From positions 1-64,000 of the forward strand of contig NZ_JABEQK010000005.1 in NCBI RefSeq assembly GCF_014174275.1: a stretch of 64,000 bases of DNA, in the 5' to 3' direction. This DNA is from Gluconacetobacter takamatsuzukensis (GTDB lineage Bacteria > Pseudomonadota > Alphaproteobacteria > Acetobacterales > Acetobacteraceae). The position numbers and the translations under genes were made by a program. The notes below the pieces were generated by a model. It made no database searches. It was given only the letters and a program-made list of their open reading frames with translations, and was not told the DNA's origin. Positions 62,447 to 64,000 of the stretch are shown one piece after another; the first letter of the stretch is position 1, and each line of letters opens with the position of its first letter.

Positions 62447-63421
62447 ATGTCCAGGAACAAATTGCACTGCTACATGCCCGATCTCGGGCGCCTGCTCGAA
62501 CAGCTCCCCAAGAACTGGGGCCGCTGGGGCGAGAACGACGAAGTCGGCTCGCTGAACTTCCTGACGGCGGAAGAGGTCCTGCGCGGCGTCGCCTCCGTGC
62601 GACAGGGCCGGCCCTTCACGCTCGGCGTCCGCATCGCCGCCCCCGAGGGCGATCCGATCTGGCCCGGCCGCGCGACGGCGCAGCGCGTCAATGTCATGGA
62701 TCGCGGCCATTTCATGTGCGGCAAGGCCGAGCCCCTGTCGGGCGGCGGCGAATGGGCCGACGACATGGTCGTGATGTATCTGCAAGGTTCCAGCCAGTAC
62801 GACGCGCTCGGCCATGTCTGGTACGACGACCAGCTCTATAACGGCTACCCGGCGACGACCACCGTCGGCGCCATGACGAAAGCCAGCGTTCTTCCGATCG
62901 CCGAGCGCGGCGTGGTCGGGCGCGGCGTCCTGATCGATATGGCCCGCTTTCGCGGCAAGGAATGCCTGGATCGCGGCGAGACCTTCACTCACGAGGATCT
63001 GGAGGCGGCGGCCGCAAAACAGGGCGTCAGCATCGCGAAGCACGACATTCTTCTGGTCCGCACCGGCTGGATCGGAAAATTCTATCGCACGCCCAAAGAG
63101 GAATTCTACAAGGATTTCCTGGAACCCGGCCTGACCTACAGTCCGGAACTCGTGCGCTGGTTCCACGAGCGGGAAATCCCCAATCTCGTAACCGACACGA
63201 TAGCCAACGAAGTCACGGTCGATCCGCAAAGCGGCGTGACCCTGCCGCTGCATTGCGCCCTGATGCGCAATCTGGGCGTGACCTTTACCGAAATCATTGC
63301 CCTGGATGCGCTGGCGGCAGACTGCGCCGCCGATGGACAATGGACATTCCTCTACGTCGCGGCGCCGCTCAAAGTGGTCGGCGGCTCCGGCGCGCCGGTC
63401 AATCCGGTCGTGATAAAATAA
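62447..63421 (+). CDS. Cyclase-family protein (kynurenine formamidase/isatin hydrolase fold) with altered metal motif
   Basis: A 324-residue protein of the PF04199 type. Where true family hydrolases have HxGTHxDAPxH for manganese or zinc binding, this one reads LQGSSQYDALGHV (near residue 113), losing the first metal-binding His. Long relatives with this variant motif are common in catabolic clusters, and their reaction is unknown. The C-terminal half keeps LVRTGW and the late TEIIALDALAADC. Its position after E2 suggests ring opening or hydrolysis of a cyclic intermediate, but this is inference. Confidence 0.82.
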   Translation: MSRNKLHCYMPDLGRLLEQLPKNWGRWGENDEVGSLNFLTAEEVLRGVASVRQGRPFTLGVRIAAPEGDPIWPGRATAQRVNVMDRGHFMCGKAEPLSGGGEWADDMVVMYLQGSSQYDALGHVWYDDQLYNGYPATTTVGAMTKASVLPIAERGVVGRGVLIDMARFRGKECLDRGETFTHEDLEAAAAKQGVSIAKHDILLVRTGWIGKFYRTPKEEFYKDFLEPGLTYSPELVRWFHEREIPNLVTDTIANEVTVDPQSGVTLPLHCALMRNLGVTFTEIIALDALAADCAADGQWTFLYVAAPLKVVGGSGAPVNPVVIK

Positions 63422-63450
63422 AGACAGGTTCCTGAAAAAGGACATCCACG

Positions 63451-64000
63451 ATGAAGATACTTTCCGGACGCAAGGCCCTGGTGACCGGGGCCGGATCGGG
63501 CATCGGGCGGGAATGCGCGCTGGCGCTCGCCGGCGCGGGGGCCCTGGTGCTGGTCAACGATGTCTCCGAATCCGCCGCCCACGCCACCTGCACCGCCATT
63601 GCCGGAGCCGGCGGCACGGCACATGCCCATGTCGCCTCCGTCGCGGACCCCGATGCGGTCCACCGCCTGTTCGAGCAGTTCGATGCCGAAGGCAACGCGC
63701 CGGATATTCTGGTCAACAATGCCGGCGTCAGCGGAAACGGACCGACGCTCGACCTGGCCGATGCCAACTGGATGCGTGTCGTCGGCATCAATCTCAATGG
63801 CCCCTTTTATTGCAGCCGCGCGGCCGGGCTGCGCATGCGCGCCGCGGGCGGCGGCACGATCGTCAATATCGGCTCGATCTATTCCGTCGTGGCGGCCCCG
63901 CAGCGCCTCTCCTATTGCACGACAAAGGCCGCGATCGGGATGATGACGAAATGCCTGGCACTCGAATGGGCGGAATTCGGCATCCGCGTCAACTGCGTGG
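63451..64000 (+). CDS. Short-chain dehydrogenase/reductase of the operon (second), cut by the window edge
   Basis: The first 183 codons of a classical SDR. TGAGSGIG lies at residues 13-20, NNAG in LVNNAGVSG, Ser in NIGSIYSVVAAP and YCTTKAAIG for Tyr and Lys. It starts 29 bases after the cyclase-family gene. A second dehydrogenase in the operon implies at least two redox steps on the substrate. The C-terminus lies outside the window. Confidence 0.9.
   Translation, partial: MKILSGRKALVTGAGSGIGRECALALAGAGALVLVNDVSESAAHATCTAIAGAGGTAHAHVASVADPDAVHRLFEQFDAEGNAPDILVNNAGVSGNGPTLDLADANWMRVVGINLNGPFYCSRAAGLRMRAAGGGTIVNIGSIYSVVAAPQRLSYCTTKAAIGMMTKCLALEWAEFGIRVNCV

Overview
The window is GC-rich (the third codon position is nearly always G or C). 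Its protein families are those of an alphaproteobacterium, and the gene content (catabolic acetolactate synthase, acetoin-type reductase, a family-specific HNH protein, OPT transporter) fits the acetic acid bacteria (Acetobacteraceae, Gluconacetobacter/Komagataeibacter-like). That placement is inference; no rRNA is present. I see no tRNA, rRNA, CRISPR, transposase or phage gene, so this reads as chromosome with accessory operons.

Left part (1-17,700). A truncated pstC lies at the left edge. Next is a leftward operon ispH-thrB-rnhA-ABC ATPase-ABC permease-nucleoside hydrolase. Rightward or mixed genes follow: a lipoprotein, an OPT transporter, a luciferase-like oxidoreductase, an M3 peptidase, a periplasmic thioredoxin, the rlmM/DUF423 pair, prolyl iminopeptidase, a DUF4142 lipoprotein and a PduO-type cobalamin adenosyltransferase. 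An AT-rich gene-poor island (15,950-16,476) precedes two unknown proteins.

Middle (17,700-30,200). A nine-gene leftward operon is a complete Nit1C-type cluster: Sll0783-like protein, Nit6803-type nitrilase, radical SAM protein, GNAT protein, AIR-synthase-like protein, glycosyltransferase, small MSMEG_0570-type protein and flavoprotein oxidoreductase. An acyl-CoA synthetase is added as the last gene. In other bacteria this cluster is tied to cyanide assimilation and nitrogen starvation. A MocR-type regulator lies upstream, and ATACAAT motifs occur both before the operon and in the regulator's own divergent promoter shared with mtnK.

30,300-57,600. Mostly single genes: an ABC-F ATPase, TPR protein, cyclophilin, two tandem aspartate-aminotransferase paralogues, gluQ, an HNH protein, a chemoreceptor, an SDR, HU, a SelW-like protein and free-Met-sulfoxide reductase. 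A polyamine-type binding protein overlaps a membrane diguanylate cyclase, an arrangement like NspS-MbaA. Then come a P450, acetoin-type reductase, dps with a Fur-box-like site, an old yellow enzyme with a LysR regulator, a lipocalin-like protein, acetolactate synthase, an arsR-arsC-ACR3 operon and a YkgJ-type protein.

Right end (58,000-64,000). A catabolic operon of unknown substrate encodes a fused E1 alpha-beta 2-oxoacid dehydrogenase, an SDR, a lipoyl E2, a cyclase-family protein lacking the usual metal motif, and a second SDR cut by the window edge.

The most unusual signal is non-coding. A family of roughly 164-bp imperfect palindromes occurs in six copies (four full, one diverged, one internally deleted), plus one possible remnant. 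Every copy lies in the same orientation, directly behind the stop codon of a gene. The stems change sequence between copies but keep their pairing. I do not recognise this as a named repeat or RNA family.
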